Below, in pieces: positions 24,956-33,457 of a stretch of DNA of 46,992 nt. Every line of letters starts with the position of its first letter. Within the stretch, counting starts at the first letter, position 1. Below the pieces are notes generated by a model, which did not search any database, was not told the DNA's origin, and saw nothing but the letters and a program-made list of their open reading frames with translations. A program made the translations under genes and the position numbers. The DNA lies in the NCBI GenBank assembly GCA_910587575.1, contig CAJULU010000028.1, forward strand, positions 1 through 46,992. Reading direction: 5' to 3'. This DNA comes from an uncultured Dorea sp. GTDB taxonomy: Bacteria > Bacillota > Clostridia > Lachnospirales > Lachnospiraceae.

Positions 24956-26302
24956 CTATCCTGCGCTTTTGGAATATTTCCCCTCCCATTTCCCCGAATA
25001 ATATCTCACCGCTCCCACACAGGCAGCACAGACCCAGGTAATCGGAGATACCCACCAGAGTCCTCGATATCCGAACCATCCAGAAAGCAGAAAAGCAAAA
25101 CTGATTCTCGTAATAACCTCACTGACTCCCATCAGAATCGTCACTGCAACGTCCCCCGCCGGTCTGAGAACATTATGATAAACCACCAGAATTCCTCCTG
25201 CCAGGAAGAACAGCCCCATGATGTGCAGATACTCCGCACCATACTCTATAGACGCCTCATTCTTTGTAAACGCCCTCATAACCGGCTCCGCAAAAAAGTA
25301 AATGCACGGGCAGAAAATCCCATAACAGACTACATTCATCAGATACGCACAGCGGACCCCTTTTTTCACCCGGTCATATTTCTTTGCGCCAACATTCTGC
25401 CCAACAAAAGTGCCAAGCGACGTTCCGATTGCATCTGCCATCTGGAATCCCAGGCCCTCCACTTTCAGACACACGCCGTAAGCTACAATCAACGCCGTCT
25501 CATAGGTATTGATAACTGCCTGCAGCGTCATATCTGATATGGAAATAATGCTCATCTGAAGCCCGGTGGGCACCCCAAAGACAAGGATCTCTTTCACCAG
25601 ATCTTTTCTGCAGCCACACTTCCCCCTCTTAATCCTAAGAAACGGAAGAATCCTAAGCGCATATATCACACAGAATATCCCCGAAAGAATCTGAGCCGCC
25701 ACGGTTGCAAGCGCCGCCCCTTTCACTCCCATGGGAATCCAGACAACAAACGCCAGATCCAGAATCACGTTAAGGATACTGGATATGATCAGAAAGACCA
25801 GCGGCACCACAGAATTCCCCAGGGAACGAAGCACAGAGGAAATCCAGTTATACAGCATGGTTCCTGTACACCCCGCAAAAATCCAGATCAGATACTCCGA
25901 TGCATCCGGCAACAGTTCCTCCGATGTCTGTAAAAGCCTGAGCAGCGGAACCGTAAACAGTATTCCAAGCGCCGTAATCAATATGGCTGACGTACCTGTC
26001 ACATAGATCGATGTGACATAGGCAGCCTCCACATTTTTCATTTCTCTGGCTCCGTAATATCTGGAAATCACAACACTGACTCCCGTTGTAAGCCCCATCA
26101 TCACAGAGGACAGAAGATACATGGCCGTACCCGCAACGCTGACCGCAGCCAGCGCCTGATCCCCCAGATATCGTCCTACTATGTACACATCCACGAAATT
26201 ATAAATCCTCTGGAAAAGCATTCCCAATAAAACCGGAAGCCCGAACCTTACCATCTGCAAAAGGATTCTTCCTTCCGTCATATCAACAACTTTTTCTCTC
26301 AT
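24956..26302 (-). CDS. MATE-family multidrug/cation efflux transporter
   Basis: A 448-residue membrane protein with about twelve hydrophobic spans in two repeats, N-terminal VRFGLPVLLGMLFQRIYNFV, VDVYIVGRYLG and GTSLGTFVGQNVGAKKYDRV. Such motifs are typical of the DinF/NorM-like MATE branch of Firmicutes. It would export drugs or metabolites in exchange for Na+ or H+. It stands between the S8 gene and a hairpin before it, so it is likely monocistronic. The substrate is not known. Confidence 0.9.
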   Translation of the reverse strand: MREKVVDMTEGRILLQMVRFGLPVLLGMLFQRIYNFVDVYIVGRYLGDQALAAVSVAGTAMYLLSSVMMGLTTGVSVVISRYYGAREMKNVEAAYVTSIYVTGTSAILITALGILFTVPLLRLLQTSEELLPDASEYLIWIFAGCTGTMLYNWISSVLRSLGNSVVPLVFLIISSILNVILDLAFVVWIPMGVKGAALATVAAQILSGIFCVIYALRILPFLRIKRGKCGCRKDLVKEILVFGVPTGLQMSIISISDMTLQAVINTYETALIVAYGVCLKVEGLGFQMADAIGTSLGTFVGQNVGAKKYDRVKKGVRCAYLMNVVCYGIFCPCIYFFAEPVMRAFTKNEASIEYGAEYLHIMGLFFLAGGILVVYHNVLRPAGDVAVTILMGVSEVITRISFAFLLSGWFGYRGLWWVSPITWVCAACVGAVRYYSGKWEGKYSKSAG

Positions 26303-26332
26303 ATTTTGTCCCCCGAGTCGTCACAATGAAAC

Positions 26333-26354
26333 TCCCCGCAGCAGTCTGCGGGGA
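26333..26354 (-). terminator. Hairpin between rubrerythrin and MATE genes
   Basis: TCCCCGCAG (26333-26341) pairs with CTGCGGGGA (26346-26354) around a 4-base loop. The minus strand goes on GTTTCATTG, so the U-tract is short. Confidence 0.6.
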
Positions 26355-26390
26355 ATTGAACCCTCTTTTTGATTACAGCAGGGAAGCATA

Positions 26391-27005
26391 TCATTTCTTC
26401 AAAAAATCGAACCCAAGATACGGGGCAATCTCTACGGGAATGAAGTATCCCCTCTCATACCGGCATACGGGACACATGGGCGGAACCATTTTCCCGGACT
26501 GGATATGGCCGCAGTTCATGCACATCCACTGCCCCTCTGTATCCCGCTCAAAATACTTGTTCTGCTCCAACAACTCCGCCAGTTTCCTGAACCTCCTGCC
26601 GTGTACCGCTTCCACCTCCGCAATCTGGTAAAATGCAGACGCTGCCTCCAAAAATCCTTCTTCCTTCGCCACATTTCCAAACGCCTGATACACATCATCT
26701 GCCTCTTCCATCTCATTGTGCTCCGCCTTCTTCAGCAATTTCACAACATCGTCAAAATGGTCCACCGGATATCCGCCCGAAATCTCAATCGTCGTTCCCG
26801 ACAGGTTCTTTAGCAGATCATAATACCTTTCCGCATGGGCTCTCTCCTGGTCAGCCGTAAATAAAAACACCTGCTGAATGGAATAAAGTCCCTGTTTCTT
26901 TGCCGCATCCGCAGCAAACGTATACCGGTTCCTTGCCTGGCTCTCCCCGGCAAACGCCCGCATCAGATTCTCTCTCGTCTTACTCGCCTGAAATTCAACC
27001 GCCAT
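26391..27005 (-). CDS. rbr: Rubrerythrin
   Basis: A 204-residue protein. A ferritin-like four-helix diiron domain carries ESQARNRY (Glu21), DQERAHAERY (Glu54, His57) and EVEAVHGRRFR. A C-terminal rubredoxin-like site follows, with Cys162-x2-Cys165 and Cys178-x2-Cys181 (WMCMNCGH, then MCPVCRY). It reduces hydrogen peroxide with electrons from rubredoxin and protects anaerobes against oxygen. The length is slightly greater than the usual 190-195 residues. AAAGGAG-like bases precede the start. No PerR box was found upstream. Confidence 0.93.
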   Translation of the reverse strand: MAVEFQASKTRENLMRAFAGESQARNRYTFAADAAKKQGLYSIQQVFLFTADQERAHAERYYDLLKNLSGTTIEISGGYPVDHFDDVVKLLKKAEHNEMEEADDVYQAFGNVAKEEGFLEAASAFYQIAEVEAVHGRRFRKLAELLEQNKYFERDTEGQWMCMNCGHIQSGKMVPPMCPVCRYERGYFIPVEIAPYLGFDFLKK

Positions 27006-27139
27006 GTCACATTCTCCTTTTCATTTTCCAGGAACCGACAAACAGCACAACTATTTTCCTACGGTTCCCTTATTATCCTTTAGTATGTGACACAAAAGCC
27101 AGATTATGCAGCCTCCGGCCCGACTCCCTCAAAAAGAAA

Positions 27140-28156
27140 TCAGTTGAACCCGATAATGCGCCTCGCCACGCTGTACACAAGCGACGAAATCTTCCGCCCG
27201 GACTTCCCAGGTATATTCATGGTCTGCCCGAGAATCCCATAACGTATCTTGACATACGCCTTAAAATCCTTCATTTTCAGATACTTCCACAATTCCCGCT
27301 TCTTCTCAATATTTTCCTTCGTCTTAGAACGAATCAGAATAATCGAAGAAACCGTCATCATAATCGCCAGATAATTGACCATGTACTGCCTTAATTTCTT
27401 GCTGGAAATCTTCTTCAGCTCATACATATCAATCATGGTCTTGGTAACGAAAATCTGCTGGTCTGCTCTTGCAATCATGTTCTTCTCGTTCACAGACTGG
27501 TCGTCCCTGCCGATAAAATACCGGTAGAAATCCACATCCAGATAATAAATCTTCCGTACATGGGGCAGCGGGTAATACACATAAATATTATCCACATAAA
27601 AAGTATGCTTAGGCAGCCTTAACTGAATCAGTTTCAGCAGATCCGTACGGTAAATCACAGAATGCATCAGGATATACTGGTCCAGACGGAAATGCCCCAT
27701 ATCATCCCACCTGAAAATCTCATCCTGCGGCAGCGCATTGCGGTAATGGACACATTTCTTATGGGATGCGCCCACCTTCTCGTAAACAAAATTCGATATC
27801 AGCATATCAATCTGCTCACCGTCATCGTCAAGGTTGCGAAGCAGCGTCAGAATTCTGCACAACGCCTCTTCGTCTACCCAGTCGTCGCTGTCCACCACTT
27901 TAAAATATTTCCCCCGGGCAGCGCCAAGCCCCTCGTTGACCGCATCTCCATGGCCGCCGTTTACTTTATCGATCACCCGGACAACGCCGGGATATTTTTC
28001 CATATATTCGTGGGCGATTTCAGACGTACGGTCCGAAGAGCCGTCGTTTACGATGAGAATCTCGACCTCGTCCCCTCCGGGCAGGATACTTTCAATCGCC
28101 CGCTCCATATAATCCTGTGAATTGTAACACGGGATTGCAAATGAAATATACTTCAT
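27140..28156 (-). CDS. Family-2 glycosyltransferase
   Basis: A 338-residue GT-A enzyme. Features: FAIPCYNSQDYMERAI, LIVNDGSSDRT (Asp38), the NGGHGDAVNEGL loop and the DSDDW metal site (Asp89, Asp91). A C-terminal basic helix region (KISSKKLRQYM, KTKENIEKKRELW) suggests membrane association. It transfers a sugar from a nucleotide donor to cell-surface polymers or lipids. The ATG at 28156 has AGGAGGA about 8 bases upstream, so the extra 11 residues of the longer frame are excluded. It has its own promoter at 28234-28262. Confidence 0.88.
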   Translation of the reverse strand: MKYISFAIPCYNSQDYMERAIESILPGGDEVEILIVNDGSSDRTSEIAHEYMEKYPGVVRVIDKVNGGHGDAVNEGLGAARGKYFKVVDSDDWVDEEALCRILTLLRNLDDDGEQIDMLISNFVYEKVGASHKKCVHYRNALPQDEIFRWDDMGHFRLDQYILMHSVIYRTDLLKLIQLRLPKHTFYVDNIYVYYPLPHVRKIYYLDVDFYRYFIGRDDQSVNEKNMIARADQQIFVTKTMIDMYELKKISSKKLRQYMVNYLAIMMTVSSIILIRSKTKENIEKKRELWKYLKMKDFKAYVKIRYGILGQTMNIPGKSGRKISSLVYSVARRIIGFN

Positions 28157-28233
28157 TCCCTTCTTTCCTCCTACTCCAATCATACACAAACCGGAAATTC
28201 CAGAAAATCCCAGAATGATTCCATACTTTGCTT

Positions 28234-28262
28234 AGTATAAATCATTTTCTCATTTTTTCCAA
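28234..28262 (-). promoter_or_regulatory. Promoter of the glycosyltransferase gene
   Basis: On the minus strand TTGGAA (28257-28262) and TATACT (28234-28239) are 17 bases apart, about 80 bases before the start. The remaining AT-rich gap to 28450 shows nothing else. Confidence 0.7.
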
Positions 28263-28457
28263 CCTATTCACGGCAAAATCTTCCATATATCCTTGTTCAT
28301 AATTTGTTCATTCATCTTTCAAAAAACCTTCATTTCTTCAACATGGTTTCTTCACAGGTCTGGCTTATACTAAATCCATCGAAGCAATTCGAGACAAAAC
28401 ACAGACCACTTACGAATAGTTTTTAAACTATTTTTCGACAAAACTTTTTCATAATAC

Positions 28458-28490
28458 ATGCCGGGGATCGAATCATCGATTACCCGGCAT
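28458..28490 (-). terminator. Hairpin after the anti-sigma gene
   Basis: ATGCCGGG and CCCGGCAT arms with an inner ATCG/CGAT pair form a stem 8 bases past the stop at 28499. The U-tract is weak (GTATTATG), but the stem is strong. Confidence 0.55.
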
Positions 28491-28498
28491 CCTCCCTT

Positions 28499-29695
28499 TT
28501 ATTGGGGGTTATCCAAATCTATTTTCCCGTCCAGCATATAAATCCCTTGAACCGACGAATCCTCAAGCATCTTTATAAGCTCCTCCTTCGACGCATAAAC
28601 GACGGCCCCATAACTTTTTACCCCATGCTCTCTGATATAGTCAAGCGCCCCCGCATATTCATAGACATTGAATAAATTCTTGCCTCCCGGCGCACTGCCT
28701 TCAAAAATTTCCAAAAAATCTTCCCGCTCCATAAGATACCGAATCATGGACTCCATATGCTTCTCATAAGCCTCTGCCAAAGCAAAGCTTCCTTTGGTAT
28801 ACTGTCCAAGATCCAGATAAGGGTATTCTTCCTCATCATACGCCATTTTAAAATCATACCCTCTCTTTACGGGCGCAAATCCCCAATACCGATATCCCTC
28901 CACATCCACCGGACAGTAGAGATAACAAGCGTCATACTCCTCCATAAATTCCACAAGCTCCTCCATACTCTTTAATCCGTCAAAGGATACCGCTGCCCTT
29001 ATCTTCATCAGATCCGGCGCTTTTTCAAGGGTTTCCCTTGCTGCTTCTTTCCCCATGCACATGCTCTTCCCATTACTCTTGTAAGCAAAGGCATTCATAG
29101 GGAAATCCGGAAGGTTCCAGTTCAAATCATTCCGGTACAAATGATTCCGCACAAGCTCCAGCATGTGCGAAGTGTCTTCCCCGTCAATCTGGGTCCGCAC
29201 ATCAATGGTATAACGCCCATACCCCTCCGGCCACAGGCACAGTTCCACAAATCCCTTGTCACCGCAGAATAGCTCCATATATACGGACATATCCAACGCA
29301 AACGGATTTACAACAATAACAGAATCATTTTCTTCATCCACAATCTCCACCATCTGTTCCGGGCTATAATAAATCCAATCCATCAACGGCGACAAACCCA
29401 GAAGAAACGCCGGTACAATACAGATTGCCGCCGCCACAGCCCCAATCATATAGTTCCTAAATTTTCTGCTTACAGACTTGGAAATTTTCCTGCCAAATTC
29501 CTCTTCCTTCCCGGAACCCTCCCTGTTTTCCGCCCCGCCTTCCCCTTCCTGCTCATATAGCTTCTCGTCTAATGTCTGGTCTGCATACCCCATGAGAACC
29601 TGAAACTTCTCAATATCCTTTTCGATTTCTTTCGATTCCCCAGCGTCAAGCGTACCGTTTAAGTATTCCCTGAATCTCTCCTCATACTTCTTCAT
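28499..29695 (-). CDS. Membrane anti-sigma factor of the adjacent ECF sigma factor
   Basis: A 398-residue protein. A cytoplasmic N-terminal part (1-81, starting MKKYEERFREYLNGTLDAGE) would hold the sigma factor. One membrane span (about 82-104) and a large outside domain follow. The outside domain matches the clostridial sigma-regulator C-terminal family in outline (SSVQGIYMLDG and conserved Tyr/Asp-rich blocks). No ZAS zinc motif is seen. The gene overlaps the sigma gene by 4 bases (ATGA), the usual arrangement for regulated ECF pairs. The signal that triggers release is unknown. Confidence 0.72.
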   Translation of the reverse strand: MKKYEERFREYLNGTLDAGESKEIEKDIEKFQVLMGYADQTLDEKLYEQEGEGGAENREGSGKEEEFGRKISKSVSRKFRNYMIGAVAAAICIVPAFLLGLSPLMDWIYYSPEQMVEIVDEENDSVIVVNPFALDMSVYMELFCGDKGFVELCLWPEGYGRYTIDVRTQIDGEDTSHMLELVRNHLYRNDLNWNLPDFPMNAFAYKSNGKSMCMGKEAARETLEKAPDLMKIRAAVSFDGLKSMEELVEFMEEYDACYLYCPVDVEGYRYWGFAPVKRGYDFKMAYDEEEYPYLDLGQYTKGSFALAEAYEKHMESMIRYLMEREDFLEIFEGSAPGGKNLFNVYEYAGALDYIREHGVKSYGAVVYASKEELIKMLEDSSVQGIYMLDGKIDLDNPQ

Positions 29696-30219
29696 ACTTC
29701 CATCATCTCCTCTCCATCCAACAGCTTCTTTAGGTTCTTCCTCGCCCGATACAGGATTACCCGCGTATTCCCATGGGAGAGGTCCAGGATTCTGGCTATT
29801 TCCTGCTGTGAAACCCCGGCAAAATAGTACAGAGCCACTGCCTCCCTCTCTGTATCTTTTAACTTCTGTATCGCCCGGTACAGCCTCTGGTTCTGTTCCT
29901 TGCGTATCATCCCTTCAAGAATTCCATCCCCGTTTCCCTCTCCGCCTGCCCCATCCGTTTCTCCTTTGTGTCTGTCATGCTCCTTCTGTGACCGCAGCCG
30001 TTTCTCCCTGCGCCATGCATCCAGATACAGATTCCTCGCGACCCTAAGCAACCATGGCAGCAGTTCCTCCCCTGCAGTCTCGATCGAACAGAACGCCCTA
30101 AGAAATGTCTCCTGCATCAAATCCTCCGAAAGCCCATGGTCATGACAGAGAGAATAGAGATACAGATAGACTGCTTTTGTATGCCTGCGGTACAACCCTT
30201 CCAGAATATCTTTTTCCAC
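29692..30219 (-). CDS. ECF-type RNA polymerase sigma factor
   Basis: A 175-residue sigma-70 family protein. Region 2 is seen as LYRRHTKAVYLYLYSL, DLMQETFLRAFCSIE and ARNLYLDAWRREKR. Region 4 is LKDTEREAVALYYFAGVSQQ, EIARILDLSHGNTRV, LYRARKNLKKLL. The GTG at 30219 is preferred over 30243 because GGGGGTGG precedes it. The downstream gene codes for the membrane anti-sigma factor. Upstream lies a promoter of ECF type, so the operon is likely self-activating. Confidence 0.87.
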   Translation of the reverse strand: MEKDILEGLYRRHTKAVYLYLYSLCHDHGLSEDLMQETFLRAFCSIETAGEELLPWLLRVARNLYLDAWRREKRLRSQKEHDRHKGETDGAGGEGNGDGILEGMIRKEQNQRLYRAIQKLKDTEREAVALYYFAGVSQQEIARILDLSHGNTRVILYRARKNLKKLLDGEEMMEV

Positions 30220-30261
30220 TCTGCCACCCCCTTCTTCCCACACTTCACACTCTTTACTTGT

Positions 30262-30289
30262 ATAACGGATACTCCCCGAAAATGTTACA
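30262..30289 (-). promoter_or_regulatory. Probable ECF-type autoregulatory promoter of the sigma operon
   Basis: On the minus strand TGTAAC (30284-30289) and CGTTAT (30262-30267) lie 16 bases apart. The AAC-containing -35 and the CGT-containing -10 have the shape of ECF promoters. It lies 43 bases upstream of the sigma start. Confidence 0.6.
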
Positions 30290-30365
30290 CAAATCTTTAA
30301 AAAAATCTACAGGGCCCCTGAAATTATTCCCTAAGGGCACACCGTAATTCATGCCCTTCGGGCGG

Positions 30366-30395
30366 GTTGACTTCGTCAAATAAGGTATAGTATAA
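30366..30395 (+). promoter_or_regulatory. Promoter of the first LytTR/GHKL operon
   Basis: TTGACT (30366-30371) and TATAAT (30390-30395) are 18 bases apart. TTGAC-TTC-GTCAA forms a small palindrome over the -35 and could be a control site. GAGGTGAT and the ATG at 30429 follow. Confidence 0.78.
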
Positions 30396-30428
30396 TACCC
30401 CCAAAACTTGCGAAACGAGGTGATTCCC

Positions 30429-31148
30429 ATGCTGCACATAGCAATCTGCGACGACGAAGAAACAACCGTCAAATCTAACGCCCTGATCACACAAGAATGC
30501 CTGAACGAATCTGGCTTTGCCGGAGAAATCCACACCTATACCAAAAGCGATAATCTTCTGTACGATATCACGGAAGACCGTTTCTTCTATGACCTGATCC
30601 TCTTAGATATCGAGATGCCGGGTCCCTCCGGTATGGAGCTTGCCGCCGCCGTCAAGCCTTTCCTTCCCGATGTGAAGATTATCTTTATCACGTCCCACAT
30701 TGAGTATGCCATAGACGCTTTCGAGCTGTCAATCTTCCGCTATGTGCCCAAAAATGATATCGGGAAACGCCTTCGTCTGGCAATCACTGACGCCCTGAAA
30801 TTACTTGCGTTAGAAGAGGGAAAGACCTATACCATAAAGGCCGGCAGCCGTCTTGAACGGATTCCCTATAAGGATATCCTTTACCTTGAACGCGACGGGA
30901 AAAATGTAAACATCGTCACCGCCGCCGGTACGTCCAAAGTACGCCGCTCCTTACAGCAAGTCTATGAAGAACTCGGCTCCGAAGAATTCATCTTCATTGA
31001 CCGCGGCTGCATCGCCAACCTCATACACATCATGCAGATAAATTCCGGCATGGCAGTATTAAAAAACGGAACTGCCCTCCCTGTCAGCCGTTCTCATTTG
31101 CAGGAAGTCAAAGAGCAGATCAACCGTTACTGGGGGATGCATCTATGA
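30429..31148 (+). CDS. LytTR-family response regulator (first system)
   Basis: A 239-residue AgrA/LytR-type regulator. The receiver shows the acidic pocket DDE at 8-10, phospho-acceptor Asp60 (LILLDIEMPG) and FITSH. The LytTR DNA-binding domain starts at about 130 (GKTYTIKAGSRLERI, KDILYLERDGKNVNI, IDRGCIANLIHI, LPVSRSHLQEVK). Start 30429 is fixed by GAGGTGAT. It overlaps the kinase gene by ATGA. The likely target is the ABC operon downstream, by position. Confidence 0.9.
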   Translation: MLHIAICDDEETTVKSNALITQECLNESGFAGEIHTYTKSDNLLYDITEDRFFYDLILLDIEMPGPSGMELAAAVKPFLPDVKIIFITSHIEYAIDAFELSIFRYVPKNDIGKRLRLAITDALKLLALEEGKTYTIKAGSRLERIPYKDILYLERDGKNVNIVTAAGTSKVRRSLQQVYEELGSEEFIFIDRGCIANLIHIMQINSGMAVLKNGTALPVSRSHLQEVKEQINRYWGMHL

Positions 31149-32446
31149 CAGGCTTTATGATGATATTTTCAACCATTGCCTCCGACAGCCTGCGCGCCGC
31201 AGTCTGCTTCTACTTCATCCACAGGCTTCTTAGCGCAGGACGCCCGAAAGCAGCCGAAATCCTGGCCGGGGCGGCGGGTATCGCCGTAATCACAGCCGGT
31301 ATCTATTCTCTAAGCAATACGGCTGCACTTCCTTTTTACCAATTAGCGCTGGTCGTCCTCTGGACGGCCTTATGCGCAAGCCGGATGCAGGAAGCAGAGA
31401 TACGGATGTGCCTGTTCATCAGTATTTTCTATAAGATTGCCGTTACCTTCTGGCAGTTTTTGATATGGGCAGGCATGGGAATCCTGCTGAAATCCAATAT
31501 TTTTTCAGTAAGTGCGCCTCTCAACATCCATTGGGCTGCCTGGATCTTGAATCTGCTCCTGATACTGCTTACATTTTTCGTAATTAGGAAACCGGAAATG
31601 ACCGGACAGGAGGCGTTCCGTCTGGCTTCTGCTATCGCGCTTACCGGATTTCTCGCCGTCGTTACACTGGGGAATCAGACCATACTCCCCATCCCCAGTG
31701 ACACGCTCTATATGTGGGTGATTCTGTCCGTCATCCTGATGATGTCCGTACTGGTACTCAATCTCAACCGCCAGTATGTAATGGAAAAAGAGCTTGCCAG
31801 GCTGAAATCCGGCCAGGCTGAACTTTTAGAACGGGACTATACGGCGCTGAACCGCAGTTACACTGTGAATGCAAAATTGTTCCACGATTTTCATAACCAC
31901 ATGGGTACGCTGCGGCAATTCCTTGCCCGTGAAGACTATGCAGAGGCGGTAGAATATCTGGACAATCTCTGGGAGCCGCTTCGGGAGATGGCGGATACGG
32001 TATGGACAGGAGATACCGCCATCGACTATCTGATTAACAGTAAAATGGCGGCGGCTTCGGAAAAACGGATACGGATGGATGTGCAGGTGGAATTTCCCCG
32101 CAATACCAATATCCGCAGCGCCGACCTCTGCGCCATTCTTGGAAACCTGCTGGACAATGCTTTAGAAGCAGCAGGCAATGTTTCCGCACCGGAACAACGC
32201 TTCGTCTCCCTGACCATACGGCGCATCCATCAGATGATCGTCATAAAGGCAGAGAACTCCTATGACGGGGAAATTCAGGTAAAAGACGGGACGCTCCTGA
32301 CCACGAAGACGGAGCATGGCCTGCATGGCTGGGGCTTAAAGAGCGCGCAGACTGCCGCCGGAAAATATGACGGCATGGTGCAGACCTCCTATGACGGCAG
32401 CCTGTTCCGGGCAGTCGCTACACTCTCCTATAAGGGAATCGGATAA
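31145..32446 (+). CDS. GHKL sensor histidine kinase (first system, AgrC-like)
   Basis: A 433-residue protein. About six hydrophobic spans fill residues 1-205. A coiled linker follows, then the phospho-acceptor block with His247 (LFHDFHNHMGTL), N-box LGNLLDNALEAA and the final HGWGLKSAQTAAGKYDG. The Asp-x-Gly-x-Gly box is reduced, as in the AgrC/HPK10 group. Peptide or antibiotic sensing is common in this group. The receiver partner lies upstream, and a terminator with an embedded promoter follows. Confidence 0.88.
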   Translation: MTGFMMIFSTIASDSLRAAVCFYFIHRLLSAGRPKAAEILAGAAGIAVITAGIYSLSNTAALPFYQLALVVLWTALCASRMQEAEIRMCLFISIFYKIAVTFWQFLIWAGMGILLKSNIFSVSAPLNIHWAAWILNLLLILLTFFVIRKPEMTGQEAFRLASAIALTGFLAVVTLGNQTILPIPSDTLYMWVILSVILMMSVLVLNLNRQYVMEKELARLKSGQAELLERDYTALNRSYTVNAKLFHDFHNHMGTLRQFLAREDYAEAVEYLDNLWEPLREMADTVWTGDTAIDYLINSKMAAASEKRIRMDVQVEFPRNTNIRSADLCAILGNLLDNALEAAGNVSAPEQRFVSLTIRRIHQMIVIKAENSYDGEIQVKDGTLLTTKTEHGLHGWGLKSAQTAAGKYDGMVQTSYDGSLFRAVATLSYKGIG

Positions 32447-32459
32447 AAATTTCATGGAC

Positions 32460-32503
32460 AAAAACCTACCGTTTGCGGACACTTTGGCAGACGGTAGGTT
32501 TTT
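32460..32503 (+). terminator. Terminator after the first kinase gene
   Basis: A 13-bp perfect stem (32460-32472 AAAAACCTACCGT with 32491-32503) has an 18-base loop. The T-run is part of the stem, so it could act on either strand. Confidence 0.75.
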
Positions 32504-32513
32504 CAGTTATACT
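32484..32513 (+). promoter_or_regulatory. Promoter of the small-protein/ABC operon, inside the terminator
   Basis: TTGGCA (32484-32489) and TATACT (32508-32513) are 18 bases apart. The -35 lies in the terminator loop and the right stem arm fills the spacer. Confidence 0.6.
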
Positions 32514-32530
32514 TTGTTACACAAACAAAG
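32512..32530. promoter_or_regulatory. Inverted repeat at the transcription start of the ABC operon
   Basis: CTTTGTT (32512-32518) and AACAAAG (32524-32530) flank a 5-base centre. It overlaps the -10 edge and predicted start, a typical repressor position. The binding protein is unknown. Confidence 0.4.
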
Positions 32531-32565
32531 TTGAAATCATTCAATCAAGCAAGGAGGACTTTATC

Positions 32566-32745
32566 ATGCGTCACATTTATATCCGAAGTTTTATCGCTCT
32601 CATCTGGCTGACCGCCGCAATCTACTGTGGAATTTCCGGTAATCTGGAAATGACCGGCCTATACCTGATCCTTGGCGGTGTTTTCTTGTTTTCCGCCCGA
32701 ACCATGTGGAAAAAGAAAAAAGAACAGGACAAAGGAGAAAAATAG
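32566..32745 (+). CDS. Small two-span membrane protein of the ABC operon
   Basis: A 59-residue protein with two hydrophobic spans (about 5-25 and 29-47) and a Lys/Glu-rich tail (WKKKKEQDKGEK). AAGGAGGA lies upstream of the ATG at 32566. Its stop is 1 base before the ATPase start, so the genes are coupled. Small membrane proteins of this kind often accompany peptide-type ABC exporters. The function is not known. Confidence 0.75.
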   Translation: MRHIYIRSFIALIWLTAAIYCGISGNLEMTGLYLILGGVFLFSARTMWKKKKEQDKGEK

Positions 32746-32746
32746 T

Positions 32747-33457
32747 ATGAACCGCCCACCATTGTTATCGATCCAAAACCTTCGGGCATGGTATCGCCCG
32801 GGGAAGCATATACTGACTGATTTTTCCATAGAAATCAACGCCCATGAAGCGATTGGGCTAATCGGGCTGAACGGCGCCGGAAAGACTACCTTCCTGAACC
32901 TGCTTTCCGGCCTGCATCCACATTTTCATGCAGACCGGATTCTGGTGGACGGATGCGAATCCACATTCCGGAACCCGGATTTCAAGCTGCGCCGCTATAC
33001 CGTCTTTGCAGAAGACCACTCCTTTCAGTACTTTACGTTTTGGGAATATCTGTCCTATGTATTCGCGGCGTATGGGCAGAAGATTCCTGACGTATCCTGT
33101 CTCGTCGAAGGATTCCATTTCGGGGAGTATACGGATATGCTGCTAAAGGATTTGTCGATGGGCAATCAGAAGAAGGCTTTCTTAATCACTGCATTTACAT
33201 TGAAGCCAGAGCTTCTTCTTCTTGACGAACCGGTAAATGGGCTGGACTTTGCCAGTACGGAGTATTTGTACCAGTTGATTGCCGGTTATAAAGAACATGG
33301 AACCGTCCTGTTTTCTTCCCACATATTAGAAAGCGTCACCCTGACCTCTGACCGGGTGCTGATTTTGGAAAATGGAAAAATACGGAAGAATTTTGAACAA
33401 GAAGAAATCGATACAGCAAAAATCAGGGAGGCGCTGCATGAAGAAACACATTTATAA
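32747..33457 (+). CDS. ABC transporter ATP-binding protein
   Basis: A 236-residue ATPase. Walker A is GLNGAGKTT at 40-48. The signature is reduced to DLSMGNQKKAF in place of LSGGQ. Walker B is LLLLDEPVNGLD and the H-loop is FSSHILESV. The ATG at 32747 follows AAAGGAG. It overlaps the permease gene by 20 bases. The family is the ABC-2/lantibiotic-immunity-like exporters with short ATPases. The substrate is unknown, and the upstream two-component system probably controls it. Confidence 0.88.
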   Translation: MNRPPLLSIQNLRAWYRPGKHILTDFSIEINAHEAIGLIGLNGAGKTTFLNLLSGLHPHFHADRILVDGCESTFRNPDFKLRRYTVFAEDHSFQYFTFWEYLSYVFAAYGQKIPDVSCLVEGFHFGEYTDMLLKDLSMGNQKKAFLITAFTLKPELLLLDEPVNGLDFASTEYLYQLIAGYKEHGTVLFSSHILESVTLTSDRVLILENGKIRKNFEQEEIDTAKIREALHEETHL

